Source: Ramazzottius varieornatus (taxonomy: Eukaryota > Tardigrada > Eutardigrada > Parachela > Ramazzottiidae). From it: 64,000 nt of DNA. The notes beneath the pieces are model-generated. The model did no database searches, had not been told where the DNA came from, and saw only the letters and a program-made list of their open reading frames with translations. Position 1 is the stretch's first letter. Every line of letters begins with the position of its first letter. Below, piece by piece: positions 21,693 to 32,900 of the stretch. Made by a program: the position numbers and the translations under genes. The DNA is taken from NCBI GenBank assembly GCA_001949185.1, contig BDGG01000002.1:4082448-4146447 (forward strand), read 5' to 3'.

Positions 21693-22877
21693 ATGTTGGC
21701 GGCCAGGGTGTTACGGAGCTCGGTAGTTTGGAGCAGGAGCAATCTCCGCCATGGATGTCTACAAATGTTACCCCTGTCAGCCAGTCAGCTCTCAGTTACC
21801 TGGTCTAGGGTACAGTCATCTGCAGCTGGCTCGGCTTCAACCAGCAGCCCATCGCAAGGACTGGTTTTTCCAACCAGCATGAAGACGATCAAGAAGGAAG
21901 TTTTATCGGCCACGAACTGGCTGCCGGATATCAAGAAGGGCCCACTTCCGGCTGTGGTGCTCGGGGCAGCAGGTACGTTTCCATCGCTTTTCTTTCCTCA
22001 TTTGCAAGTGCTGCTTCTTTTTCAGTAGGAAGAACCTAGTCGTTTGCAACGTGTAGAGTAGTCGGGATGTTTGCATAGTGGATGATGTTGGTCACTAGCG
22101 TGAGCTTCACTTCTCAGCGGAAACATCAACAGAGGGAGATTTTCTCATTTGCACTGTTAATTTCTTTCAGCGCATGACGTCATATATTTGTAGACTAAAT
22201 GAAATTCGATGGCGTCATATGCCGTTTGATGGAAACCAGAAGACACTGTGCGCTGGCTAGGAGTCGCATGGGGAACTCCGCATTGTTTCCGTCAATCTTA
22301 ACCACAGTCCAGTGATCTGTTAGGTACTTCTAACGCCTGAAATTTCATTGTTCCAGGACTTATTCCGTTTATTAGTGCGCCATGGATGTGCATGACCGTC
22401 GGGGAGTTTGATCCAGCTTGGGAGCTGTCGCAAGTCGCTTACGGAGGTTCAACTTTTCTTTTCCTGGGTCCGATGCCGTTTCCTTATTGACGTTTTCTCA
22501 CTGCAGCTTGTATCCTGTCATTCCTTGGTGGTGCTCGGTGGGGGCTCAGCCTGTCCCCAATCCGTGTTCCGGGTCTCTCGCCTAGCTGGGAGAATATGGG
22601 CATGGCAGTGGCGCCGGCAGTACTCAGCTGGTTGAGTCTTCTGATGCCCAGTCCGGTTGGCATTCTGACGGTCGGAAGTGGTCTCCTGGCCACTGGCTAC
22701 CTGGATATAACCACTGCGGGGTATCCTACGTGGTATAAAGGCTTGCGACTCGTGCTGACGGCAGTCGCAGTCGGAAGCATGATCCTGACATTGATGTTTC
22801 ACCTGGTTCTTGATGAGAAGATCAACGAAAAAGACAAACATTCACATGCCGCTCACAAAAGCAAGGGCCATCACTGA
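21693..22877 (+). CDS. TMEM69: TMEM69-like mitochondrial inner-membrane protein (DUF3429)
   Basis: Predicted multi-pass mitochondrial membrane protein of unknown biochemical role. Exons: 21693-21972, 22357-22446, 22507-22877 (246 residues). The N-terminus is rich in Arg and Ser with hydrophobic residues and lacks acids (MLAARVLRSSVVWSRSN), as expected of a mitochondrial presequence. The DUF3429 core follows: GLIPFISAPW, QVAYGACILSFLGGARWG (completed by the exon 2/3 junction) and PTWYKGLRLVLT. There are about five hydrophobic segments and a His/Lys-rich tail. Length and order agree with animal TMEM69. The start follows a CTCTCAG by two bases. Confidence 0.87.
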
Positions 22878-25068
22878 AAGAGCTTTTTGGTAAATCATGT
22901 TATAAGTCTCTTTCGATATTTTCGCCGCTGAAGTTTCTCCGTTCTCCATGTTATCAGAGTTCGTTTGTTCGTGATCGAGCTTTGTTCGTGGTCATTCTGA
23001 ATTTCTCTCCCATACTGTGCGTTTGTGTGTTCCTGGTCTGAGATCGCGATGTGTATGATTTTTCTACTCGCCGCGTTCTGTATATTATATGTATCATTTC
23101 GCGGTTGCTCATTGCTGATTACCAGATGTTTCCCGTTCACGGATCTACTGATGTGTTGTGGTGCTGTTTTCCAGTGTTCTGTATTAGACTCGATTGTATA
23201 ACCTAGTATAGTCGTGGATTATATATTCGTGGGGAGGCAGTCACGTAGTTTGCACAACGTCGACCTTGGCGCATTGGAATGACAACATGCAACTACATAG
23301 GAAGGGCCCTGCTCGTGCCAGGTGTAGGCTCTCAGGCTCCTGCGGTTTCAGGGACCTTCAAGATATACTTTGCAGTCTGACTGCAGCTGTAAGAGACTGT
23401 TACGGGGTCAAATTGGCACGGAAATATCCCGTGGGTGTTATAAAACCCTCTCTACACGGTTTACGATGTTTGCATCGAAGATTACTCGCTTTGCGGAAGG
23501 AGGGTTGTTGTCGTCGATAAGACGGGCGAACTCGGCGACAACAGTTCGGGGTACCTCGCCGTCATTTGCCCTACTCCGTTAAGTTAGAGCATTCTGGGAG
23601 GTGTGGCGCGCTGAGTCACTAGCCTCGCCGGAAAGTTCGGTAGCAGTCTCTACATTTCCATTCCTTGTCGCACTCGAGCGACGGCACGAACGATCGATAC
23701 GGCCAAACGAGTAACATAATCTCCGTCACCGCAGAAAAGGGCGGTCACTCATTGCCGAGCCTCCGCAGGGACCCAATAACCATACACTGTGAAAGTCGGC
23801 CTTTCTGTCCGATCCGAAATCGAAAGCCGATGCGCCTGTAGACAAAAACGCAGTTTAACCAAACAGTTCGGCTGGCTCCCAGTTCGGTTGACTAGCCGAT
23901 CCAACTTTGGTCACACCGGTTGTCAGTCTATGACTTTGCACTTCGTCTGCGGCAGCGTGCTCACTGCTCGTCATTGTAAAAATATAAATTCCATTTGTCT
24001 CTCAAGTCTCAACGAGCTTAACGATAAAGTTCTTTCTTTCCGTATTTCATCAGCCACGCGTTTGGTCCTGTTCTGGACGGAAACAGCAAGACATCCGAAA
24101 AGAAGGTGAGTGTGATGACTGTTGTTTGTTTAGCCTTGTCGAAAGTAGCTGACGTTCCGTGACGTCAATCAAAATACCTCCTCCTCGGAACTTCCACGGA
24201 TTCTTCCTCGTGGAGCCACGGAAAGACATAGCTGGGATATTTATAACTTTTAGAAAGCTCTTGTGGCTCCGTCCTATGTTGGAATATCAATTTTTATATG
24301 ACGGAATCGTCAGGGTTAGCTGAACTTGACTCGTTTGATGGTAACGTGACGTTTACGCCTTGCCCAATCAATCGATTCTGCCCGAATTGATTGACGTTTT
24401 CATAATCGTAGCGCAGACTGTCCTTCATCCCTGATCACCGTCAACTTACCTTAGATTCCGATCTTCTTTTGTTACAGGTTTCGATTTTCTGGATCGTTTT
24501 GAGTAAGCCTGACGCACGTGGAATCTTGACAAATGACAGCATCCGATCTGGAGAGAAGTTTGCCCTCTCGAGGACGCTGTAGCTCTCTTGGTCAGCCTGG
24601 AAAGGTATGTGTAGTTCTGCTTTTGTGCTTCTCTGTTGCGACCAGTGCTGAAAGCTTCCATCCGCAGTTCTTTATGTAACTGTCGGTCTCGTGCGTCATT
24701 GTATAGGTCGATTGTGGTGCTTTCGCGATTCCAGTGAGTCAAAATCCTGTGAAAGACGACTGTTGTGAAGGGTTAAACTTTCCTTCGCTTATGGATTTTG
24801 CCCGATCATTCATTCCGCACAAACATAACTTGTTTTGCCAGTTAGAACACGGAGGCAGTCTATAGATCGGAAAGCTTCCTTCGACGACGTTTGAGGATGG
24901 TTCGGTAAATGTTGGCTGGCAACATTTGACGTGGTTTGTTTTGCAGTGATCCGCCAAGATTGGCTTTCTGTGTACTAGAGCTGCTTTCCTCGTTTGCTGC
25001 TTTGTCGTGCTTTCGTCTGCCAATTTGGAAGGGGGCAAAAGCGTGGCGTTCACTTCCTAGCCAACATA
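22878..25068. other. Long intergenic stretch with possible unmodelled exons
   Basis: About 2.2 kb. It contains one ORF with a mitochondrial-presequence look (23466, listed separately) and an exon-like segment at 24053-24109 bounded by TTCATCAG and GTGAGTG that would encode HAFGPVLDGNSKTSEKK in phase 2. I could not link them in frame. The rest shows no feature I can support. Confidence 0.35.
23466..23582 (+). CDS. Possible first exon of a small mitochondrial protein
   Basis: An ATG at 23466 opens a frame beginning MFASKITRFAEGGLLSSIRR, followed by a Ser/Thr/Arg-rich stretch. It is basic, with one acidic residue and hydroxylated residues, like a mitochondrial targeting sequence. A TATAAAA lies about 30 bases upstream. 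A donor (GGG|GTACCT, near 23551) may end the exon, but its phase does not match the exon-like segment at 24053, so an intervening exon or a false lead remains possible. No family recognised. Confidence 0.28.
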   Translation: MFASKITRFAEGGLLSSIRRANSATTVRGTSPSFALLR

Positions 25069-26101
25069 ATGCCGCAACAAAGCTTATCGCCTCCTTGTGA
25101 TGCTGCTCACGTAACCATCTCGCCTACTCTCCGTCAGGTGGCCACAGCGCCCAGCCTTCGTCTCCACTTTGGCCTTCCCTTCAATGCCGAAGGAGAGGCT
25201 CCTTTCTCTCACACCGAAACTCCTTCTAGTTCGTTCGCTTCCAAGTTCAACCCGCTACACAATACCAGCTATTCCCAGTTCACTAAGCATCTCAGCAACA
25301 CGCAACTCTCGGCGTCACCTCCAAAAATCTCCATCAACTCCATAGAGTTCAGTAAGTCCCGAAACCCCTTCTTTATCTCATCCAGTACTCGGAAGCTCGG
25401 CGAACAAATCTGACGGGATCGTTTTTCCAATTGGCGCCCATTGTCTGTGGTGCTGGATAAGAGCATGCGCCGCTCGGAGAATCAGTCTGATTGTTTTCCA
25501 CACGGGCGCATGTTTTCAGTCTTATTGGCTGAAGAGCTGCGCCACTCGAAAGTATATTATCGCTTGATTTGCTTACGTCCCACTTGCGTTTTCTCAGAAT
25601 GTTATACCTGCTTCTTGCTCGATACAGTTCAGAGGAAAAGAGCGGAAAGCTGGATGTAGGATGTAAGTTCCAGCCTTATTGATTATGTTTGTTTTTCCAG
25701 AACGACCATCATTCTCGGCAGAAGGCGACGATCACGTCTCTTTTGTATCGGGACCCTGTTCCCGTCTTGGAGTAGCAGAAGTGCCTACCATGTCAGTATC
25801 AGCATGTGACACACCCGAAGATACCCCTCGCGGTACTCCCAGAGCTTCGCCGACCCTTCTTCGGAAGAAGAACGTGGAAGTCTCTCAGCAGAAGTTTACT
25901 AGAAGTGGAAGTACGGGTTTTTTGGGCTGGCTGACGCGACCTGGCGAAACGCCTGTGCAAGAGGAGTCGCAGTTCTTTCATCAAAAAGAAGACATGACCA
26001 GTTTGCAGAAGCTCCTCGGTGCCCATAACAAAAAACCTCGCTTCACCATGGGCTCGGTCTCCCTGGCCGATTTGAACGTCATCACTCCCAGCGAATACTG
26101 A
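25069..26101 (+). CDS. Hypothetical Ser/Thr/Pro-rich protein
   Basis: Two exons, 25069-25351 and 25701-26101, encode 227 residues. I do not recognise the family. The protein is low in complexity, rich in Ser, Thr and Pro, and has several proline-directed phosphorylation-like sites (TPEDTPRGTPRASPTLLRKK) followed by a short ordered-looking C-terminus ending in SLADLNVITPSEY. No membrane segment or signal peptide is seen. A regulatory or scaffold protein is a guess only. CTTCCTAG stands eight bases before the ATG, and an AATAAA is found about 30 bases after the stop. The intron contains a family A palindrome. Confidence 0.6.
25495..25560. repeat. Palindromic element family A, copy 4 (intron of hypothetical gene)
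   Basis: Shorter, degenerate copy: GGGCGCATGTTTTCAGTC, a TATTGGCTGA loop and TGCGCCACTCGA, in the intron 25352-25700. Confidence 0.6.
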
Positions 26102-26791
26102 GAGAAGAAAGAAGACCTTGATCTTCGATAAAATAAATTCCAGTATGAAGTCGGGAAAAAATCTCAGTTTTTTTCGCGAGTAAATTTCGACAGAATGTTT
26201 TTCCAAGAAACTGAGTAAAATCTTTTACCAGTGTGTGGGTGTTTCAATGGGATAATTTATTTTTCTTGAAAGTATTTTGCGTTACTTCCGCTTTGTATAT
26301 CACCGCTTCTCCTGGCGTGTGATCTTGACTTTTATCCTGACCTTCATGTTTTATCCATATCGAAAATACTGTCTCGTCAGCGGGATTTTCTTCTTGAGTT
26401 TACGTCAGCACAGTTTCTGCTTGATGTTAGTGTTCCCTCTTCTAGGTTGATAACTTGATGGTACTTTGATATGTGAAAAGAAAACTGGATTCTTATTGCA
26501 GTTTTGTCTTGCTAAGTTAAGTTAGCAAAGTTAGTATCTCGTAGTTGTACTCGGGTGAAAAGACGTCACTTCGAACCTAATTAGGCCAGATTTCAGAAAG
26601 TTAATAAAATGAGTCATCCATAAAAATATACGCATCACATGATACTGAAGGCACACGAAGAGTATCGACGGTTAATCTTAATATCTACAGCTGAAGTACA
26701 AAACTACAAATTCTACAAAACACCGTTACACCGGGGGAAGACTGACATTTGAGGGACTACGAAAGGTAGGTGGCATTCTTGGAGGTAGTAA
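26102..26791. other. Convergent 3' region of the hypothetical gene and the ZIP transporter
   Basis: About 690 bp between two tail-to-tail genes. A plus-strand AATAAA lies near 26133 and another near 26602. No further gene seen. Confidence 0.4.
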
Positions 26792-28647
26792 TTAGGCTTC
26801 GAAAATGTATTGAACGCTTGCCATGGACAGGACGCCAATCGAAAGACAAGTCATCTGCTTCAGAGATTCTCTGTAAGACATAAAAAACGATACCTGTAAT
26901 GAGGTCCTGCAGACATGCGGATCAGATGAAATCGACCAACATGGTATGCAAGAGCATGAAAGAAAAGTACGGCCTGGGAGGACGGCAAACGACACACGTG
27001 AGTGGAGTCGTCGGCTTAACTGGCGCACGTTAACAGCCAGTAACTCTGATGACGCGCGCCACTTGAGACAACAATCTTAAGTTTCTTGACTTTCTTTTGC
27101 CGGCCTGCCGTTCGGGTTTACTTAGTAATCTTCAAGACTGTTAAGAGGTTCCGGGTCAAGTAAAAGTCTACTTTGATATAACATACCGTATACTTCTTTC
27201 TTGAAGTAACTCGGGTAGCAAGTTCACCAACGAGATGTTTAAGAAGCCGCCAGCAGCGAAAGGCAAAATCCACGTGGATTTCCGGTCGATGTCGTCGACC
27301 GACTCGAACCAAAGGGCTGTCGCAGCTCCAAGAAGACCTCCCATCAAGGTGAAAACCTGGAAAGCAAAGTCACTGTTGTGGAGTACTTTAGCGATCGTCA
27401 ATTCAATTCCAAAGTTCATGGACTTTGAGGCACACAGTAGTGCGAAGGACGCTGTTTCGTTCTACAGTACCTGAGCTTTAGCCGCGCTTGTCCGACTGAA
27501 CCCTGATCGAACCAAGATTGCAAAATCACCGATCTCTGTCAACAAAAAAATTACATTGTGGTCCAATGTACCGTCCGACGAAACTGACAGACAATAGTTG
27601 AAGGTAGGGAAGATAGCGCTGAAGACAACGGATTCACCATGAGGTATTTCGTGGATCAGGATAGCAAATGTGGTCAACATTCCCACTTTGGAGCTAACCA
27701 GGAAGCTTCCACCGATAGCTAATCCGTGCGTAAAGTTGTCCACACAATTGGCAAACAGGTTCAAGTACCCAGTAACCTAAAGAAACCTCGGTTAATAACA
27801 CGTCCCGGACCTCAGTTCTGACCTCTAAGCAGACGGACGGGACGGGTTATCCTTGCGTACCCAGCTGGTAGGTCTCGGGATTGCTGCTGACGATTCAAAT
27901 GTCAGCTGGTCATCCTCTTTTGAAATATGGACAAAGCTATTGTCTCCTTCGCCGTGGACGATTCCGTTCTTCTTCACGCTCGAGTGTCCCGTTTGAGTGT
28001 CGTCTGTCTCGTCGTCCGTTGCCTGACAAAGCTTTTCGATGAGCGAGAATGAAATGATGCCAAACACGACGAACAAGCCATTGGTCGTGTGTGCGTCTGG
28101 GCCTATATCAGATTAAACTCAACAATATTGCATAAGAAGTAAATCTAAGTCTAACTATCCGAAGGCGGCAAATCCCTTGAGTAGACAGTGACAGCATCGA
28201 TCAAGAACTGCCCTGAGCTGTGATCTAACCTACTTGAGCTCTTCCTCCAGGCCTCCGGAAGAAGGTGAAGAAAAACGTCTCCCAGTAAACTTCCCACTGC
28301 GAAGGCAAGAAACATCCTTAGCTTACTCGCGCCACCTATCAAGTAGAGGGCGAAACGTAAACAGCTTGCAGGTACCTTCGAACTTTGAAATTGCTCAACC
28401 GGAAATGTAAAACCAGGACAAGTTTGGTTGTTGATTAGGTTGAAGACTTACCAGGTGAGCTGATGGATTTCGCTCCATCCAGCGGGATGAAGAGGACAGG
28501 AATCAGTCCGCACGCGCTTACCATCAGCGTTGCGATTATGGAATAAAGCCATGCGTCGTGAAGGGACAGTATGTCGGAGTATTCCTCTGCTGGACTGCGA
28601 CAGCTACCCGAAGATTCCATTCCATCGTGGTGGCATGTTCCGGACAT
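26792..28647 (-). CDS. SLC39A13: ZIP family zinc transporter, ZIP13-like
   Basis: Predicted zinc exporter/importer of the LIV-1 branch, probably in Golgi or ER vesicles. Exons on the minus strand: 28647-28452, 28335-28234, 28102-27861, 27776-27638, 27535-27471, 27356-27187, 26870-26792 (330 residues, in frame). Family features: [12 protein letters not shown] in an early helix, a metal-site helix with DNFTHG (about residues 193-198), HEIPHE completed across an intron (222-227), then [20 protein letters not shown]. The acidic/His-containing cytosolic loop is encoded by exon 3. Sequence around HEIPHE is closest to ZIP13. The first exon may not be the true 5' end: a 32-nt exon-like segment (28736-28767) lies upstream. 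The last intron holds a palindromic repeat. Confidence 0.9.
27000..27116. repeat. Palindromic element family A, copy 5 (ZIP13 intron 6)
   Basis: ACTGGCGCACG, CAGCCAGTAAC and CGCGCCACTTGAGACAAC, with a well-preserved outer right arm and a degraded left arm. Lies in the intron 26871-27186. Confidence 0.7.
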
Positions 28648-29149
28648 TGCTCGGCGCTGGATGCGTCTGCTGCTCTGCGGGTACTCTCACTCCCTTCTTC
28701 CAAGCTTGGATGGTATCCGGGTACTCACCGTGCACCCTGCGCAGAAGACACCGCGTCTGTCTGCAAGAAACATGCAAGTGAGTTATCCAGTAGAAGAATC
28801 TTCACTCTTCAGCTGCTGCGTGGTGGGACGGCCCACGTCGATGACGTAACAAGACGACGACTTCATCAGATTACTAGCGCAGCTGCAGTGGCTTGGATGG
28901 CAGTACCGCAGTATGCCGATATGGTGCTGAATTCTTTCCAGAATAAAATCACACTAAATTATAATCCGTAATAAATTCCACTTATTGAAAACATCACAAT
29001 ATTTAAAACCAATATGCAAACTTTGCGAGATTGATGCGTGACGAAGATCTTCACAATGTTGTAGCAAAACTGTCCTCAGGAACTAGTCAAATCGACTGCG
29101 CAAATACCTAAAAGTAGTGATAGAAAGCACCGAGATGCCAATGGTTGGT
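28648..29149. promoter_or_regulatory. ZIP13 upstream region and U2 promoter
   Basis: About 500 bp between the divergent ZIP13 and U2 genes. The last 100 bp before 29150 should contain the snRNA proximal sequence element, but I cannot identify it without related sequences. A possible non-coding ZIP13 5' exon lies at 28736-28767 on the minus strand. Confidence 0.4.
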
Positions 29150-29336
29150 ATCGCTTCTCGGCCTTTTGGCTAAGATCAAAGTGTAGTATCTGTTCTCGGT
29201 AGTGTGACAACTACCGCGACCCCCATTGGGGGTCCGATTGTCACTGGAATTTTTGCAACGCGGTGGGGCTCTGGGGCTTGCTCCATCCTTGCCTGGGTTG
29301 GCCCGGTATAGCAGTACCTCCGGGATCGGCCCGTCC
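29150..29336 (+). ncRNA. U2: U2 spliceosomal snRNA
   Basis: Core of the U2 snRNP, which pairs with the intron branch site. The 5' end ATCGCTTCTCGGCCTTTTGG is canonical, and the branch-recognition GTAGTA is present in AAAGTGTAGTATCTG. Stem-loop IIa (near 29195-29215, CGGTAGT/ACTACCG), IIb (GACCCCCATTGGGGGTC), an Sm-like site (AATTTTTG, near 29248-29256) and stem-loops III and IV (TGGCCCGGTA...TACCTCCGGG) follow in order. Length is about 187 nt, as usual. The extra A of AAAGTG matches fly and nematode U2. A snRNA 3'-box-like AGTCAAAGAAAAG lies about 15 bases downstream. Apart from the ends, much of the sequence differs from human but preserves pairing. Confidence 0.96.
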
Positions 29337-29932
29337 CCTCGGGGACATTAGCAGTCAAAGAAAAGTGGAACGGTAGAGGAGATCCTACTCCATATGGTTC
29401 TGCTCGTCATGGCGACATAATGAGAGTGGCGGGTTTCTGCCGACCGTAGTCTACGAACTTTCCAAAGCCTGCTAACGAATCTTTACATACGGGTTCCGCA
29501 AAACTGATCTGAACTGATCATGTTCGTCCAGTGGAGCCAGTACAGTACAGACAGACAGACAGACAGACAGTAACTGGTTGCTTCAGCTAACACAACGAGA
29601 ATGGTGATAATGAGCTGGTGCAGGACAGCGTGTAAGTTAATTGCACACTCCAAAACCCAAACGAAACAATAAAATTGAAACAAACAGTCGAAACGACGCA
29701 CGCGCTAGAGATTCACGGAAACAGGAAAGTAGGAAAGGAAGCTAATAGCATAGCAGCCACTTAGTGCACAGCACACAGAGGTGAAAACGTAGAGGAGTGT
29801 TCTGAGGAACTTTAAATCTGAAACCGGATCAAACTATCGCTGGACAAGTAAGGAACTACGGAACAGGACATCAAGAGAAAAGCTCTTTGAGTGTAAAAAA
29901 CCAAGTTATGATGTATGATGATTGTATGTCGT
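29337..29932. other. Intergenic between U2 and the TRPM 3' end
   Basis: Contains the U2 3' box and a six-unit ACAG microsatellite (29547-29570). Nothing else recognised. The TRPM poly(A) signal should lie here on the minus strand. Confidence 0.4.
29547..29570. repeat. (ACAG)6 microsatellite
   Basis: Six perfect tetranucleotide units downstream of the U2 gene. Confidence 0.9.
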
Positions 29933-32900
29933 TCAAGCATTCGTGGACGATGGAGGCTGTGGCTGACTATGAACAGTTTTGGACAGTTCCGTCGTTGTCT
30001 TCGTCAAAGAAGTAACCACCGCTTCGACTTCGCCCAGACGTTCTTTCACATGTCGCAGACTTGCGGTCTGGTGCTTCAGAATCTCGTTTATCTGAACCAA
30101 CCTACGAGAAACCGGAAATCACAAGCTACGTAGAGCAGCAACCCATAACAAAGAGAGAACTGGTTGTACACACTTGTCCAAGGAGCGTTGTGTTATTTCC
30201 GCTTCCCTGGTCTGCCGATGTCTCTGCCGGAAGTACTCCCGAACCAGACCTTTCCAGTAATGGAAGTCATCGTGACGATATGATCGACGACCTCGGAGGC
30301 GCAGCAAGTCATTTTTCTGCGAAGGAAGCACAACAGTTTGGAGTTACTAATGATCAACGTCAACGAGTTCAGCGATAGAAGGACGTAACACTTACACGAG
30401 ACTCTCGGTGTCCGCACTCCTTTTTGAATTCTCGAATGACCCATCGCACACCGAAATACATGTAGTGCAGAAGACTAAAGGGTGGAGGGACAGTAGCTCG
30501 ATTGACAAACTCCATGACCACACTGTATCGTTTGAACTTCCATATCGAATCGGCATCCGCCTCAATGCGAAGCTGCGTAGCACTGAAAAGACAGTCCCAA
30601 AGTCCGGTGCACGTGTGACACCAAGGTTTAGTTTTATTCGAGCAGGAACCTACGTGAACAAGGCGTATAGTAGAGTAGCCAGGATGAGTTTCAGCATGAC
30701 CATGAACTGGATGACAATAAAGTACGCCCACCAGCCGACGGTAACGCAGTTCTTGTTCTGGTAATCTCCTGCGATACAATAAGTGTCGCTCGAGGTATCG
30801 TTCAACCTGGTCGCCTCACAATCCTTCGTGCTGCAAATAGAAAAGTAAACATCTGATACTGAGATTTTGTTTTGATAACTAAAAAGGAAGAAGATATGCT
30901 TACTACTGGAGGTCGACGATGGGTTGGGCGAGAAACAAGCTAAAGAAAGCTTTATGGAAAGTCAACCGCGCGATTTCCCAGTTTAGGGGAAGATCCGGAT
31001 ACATAATGGCCTGTACCGTGACTCCGCCGGCCAGCATGAAAGGCAGGATCATCTTAAGGTAGTTTAAGAAGTCGCTGCCCACCATATACTTGATCCTGAC
31101 CAACATCGGGCCCAGCGTGTCCGATATGGGGAAGAAAATACCGATCAGCCGGTAAGAGAAATACAGCAGACCTAAACCCGAAAATCTGCATCAAATACTG
31201 TGACTGATAATTTCGAATAACCATCAAGACAGACATTACAGGTAGAATCTCAAAAATTCTTGTAACTGTGACGTCGGCGAATGAAGTCAACCAGATCGTT
31301 CTGCAAAGTGGCGCACGCTCTCAGCCAATCAAAACGAAAGCGTGCGTGACTTGCATAAAGATGGGGTTAAAATCATTTGCCGATGTCCCTTCAGAAGTCG
31401 TGAATGACGTTTGGCAGAAAATAAAATCAGGGTTTAGGTCGGACACAAGCCTACCGCAGCACATAAGAACTTTGGCTGTGTAAGCGTTGACCATCTTAGG
31501 CTGGAGGCTCAGAACGCGGACCATGAAGTACGCAGCCAAGAAGCCCAACATGCAAGCCACCTCGAGTATTTTCGCCAGTGCATGGGAAACGTGACGACTG
31601 TTGACCAAGTTGTAGTTCTGGTAAAGAGCTTCTGCTGTTAGAAGAGCTGTCCATATCCACAGGACAATGTCTATGGCTGATATCTGATTCGGGACCCTTT
31701 CCTCCACGACGTCGAATCGGAGACCTTGCATCAAACCGGTTTCACTAGACCTCGGTCGATACACGTCCAGGTGATGACACACCGGCATCAGAGTCACCAC
31801 ACTGAAGAGTACCAGGTAACACCAGTAGAAAAACTAGAAGCAGACGAGCAACGTCTGGAAATGGTTTGAAAAGCGCGCAACAAAGCCACCATGCGGTAAA
31901 CGAATAGCATACCTGGAAAGTCCAGAACTTCGTCACTGGTGCGGTCCAAAGAAGGTACACTCGTTCACCCAGTGAGAATTGAGGTTCGCCTCCGGTAATA
32001 GCACCGAAGAACACTCTTCGGAGTATCCGACGCTGATTTTCGGTCTTTTGGGCTTTCTGTTGATTTTCTTGTAGCTGCATTAGCCAACTTGTTTTCGAGT
32101 TGTCGCCTTCGAACCGCACTTTCGACGTCCCCAAAAGTGAAATCCTTTCTGAAATGAACGAGTTCTATTCCCAAGCTTCCATTCGGAATACAGGTTTCTT
32201 TTGCTTTTGCGGTAACTGCTTTCTACAGATTCATCTAGGTCGATACTCGAAAGTCTAAAGATTAGACTAACCATAGCTTTCAGGTTCGCTACCGAGAGAT
32301 CGCGGTCGCGGTGCCTTATCCGACGCATTGCTCGGTTCGTCCGCAAAGATGTTTATCGTTGTCCCCTTCGTACTTCTCTTCCGCGCTGCCGCTCTTCTCG
32401 CTTCGACAGAGTCAAGTGATGGGAAGTGAATCCAGAAGAACATGGGAAAGACAAAGAACGCTGACAGCAGGATCTTGAGGAACTCTGGGATGTGAAGGGC
32501 GCCTGGATGGTCGGACGCGATGACAATGTTGCCCATGTACAGTCGGTTGATCCACTTTTGGCAACACGGATGTGCCAGAAACCACCGGTTCTTTGCGTCG
32601 TACGCTAACTGGACCGGAGTGCGCCGACCGAAATCGGGGAACTCTCGATCAAGGAGATCGAAAGCGCGGTCCAGCGACTCTTTGTACGCCATGTTGAGAA
32701 CCTCCATGCCCATTGCCCCGAAATCCTTTCCCCTGAAAACAAGGATCAGTTGTAACTTCCGTTAGGTTTTTGAGTCACTCCCTTTTACGTGGTAAATTTA
32801 TGGAAAAACCATGAAAGAGAGAAGGGAAGAAAGAAACCGAAATCAGGACTGGGACATGGACAGGTGCACTAAGCCAGATCGCTTTCTTAAGTGGCACACG

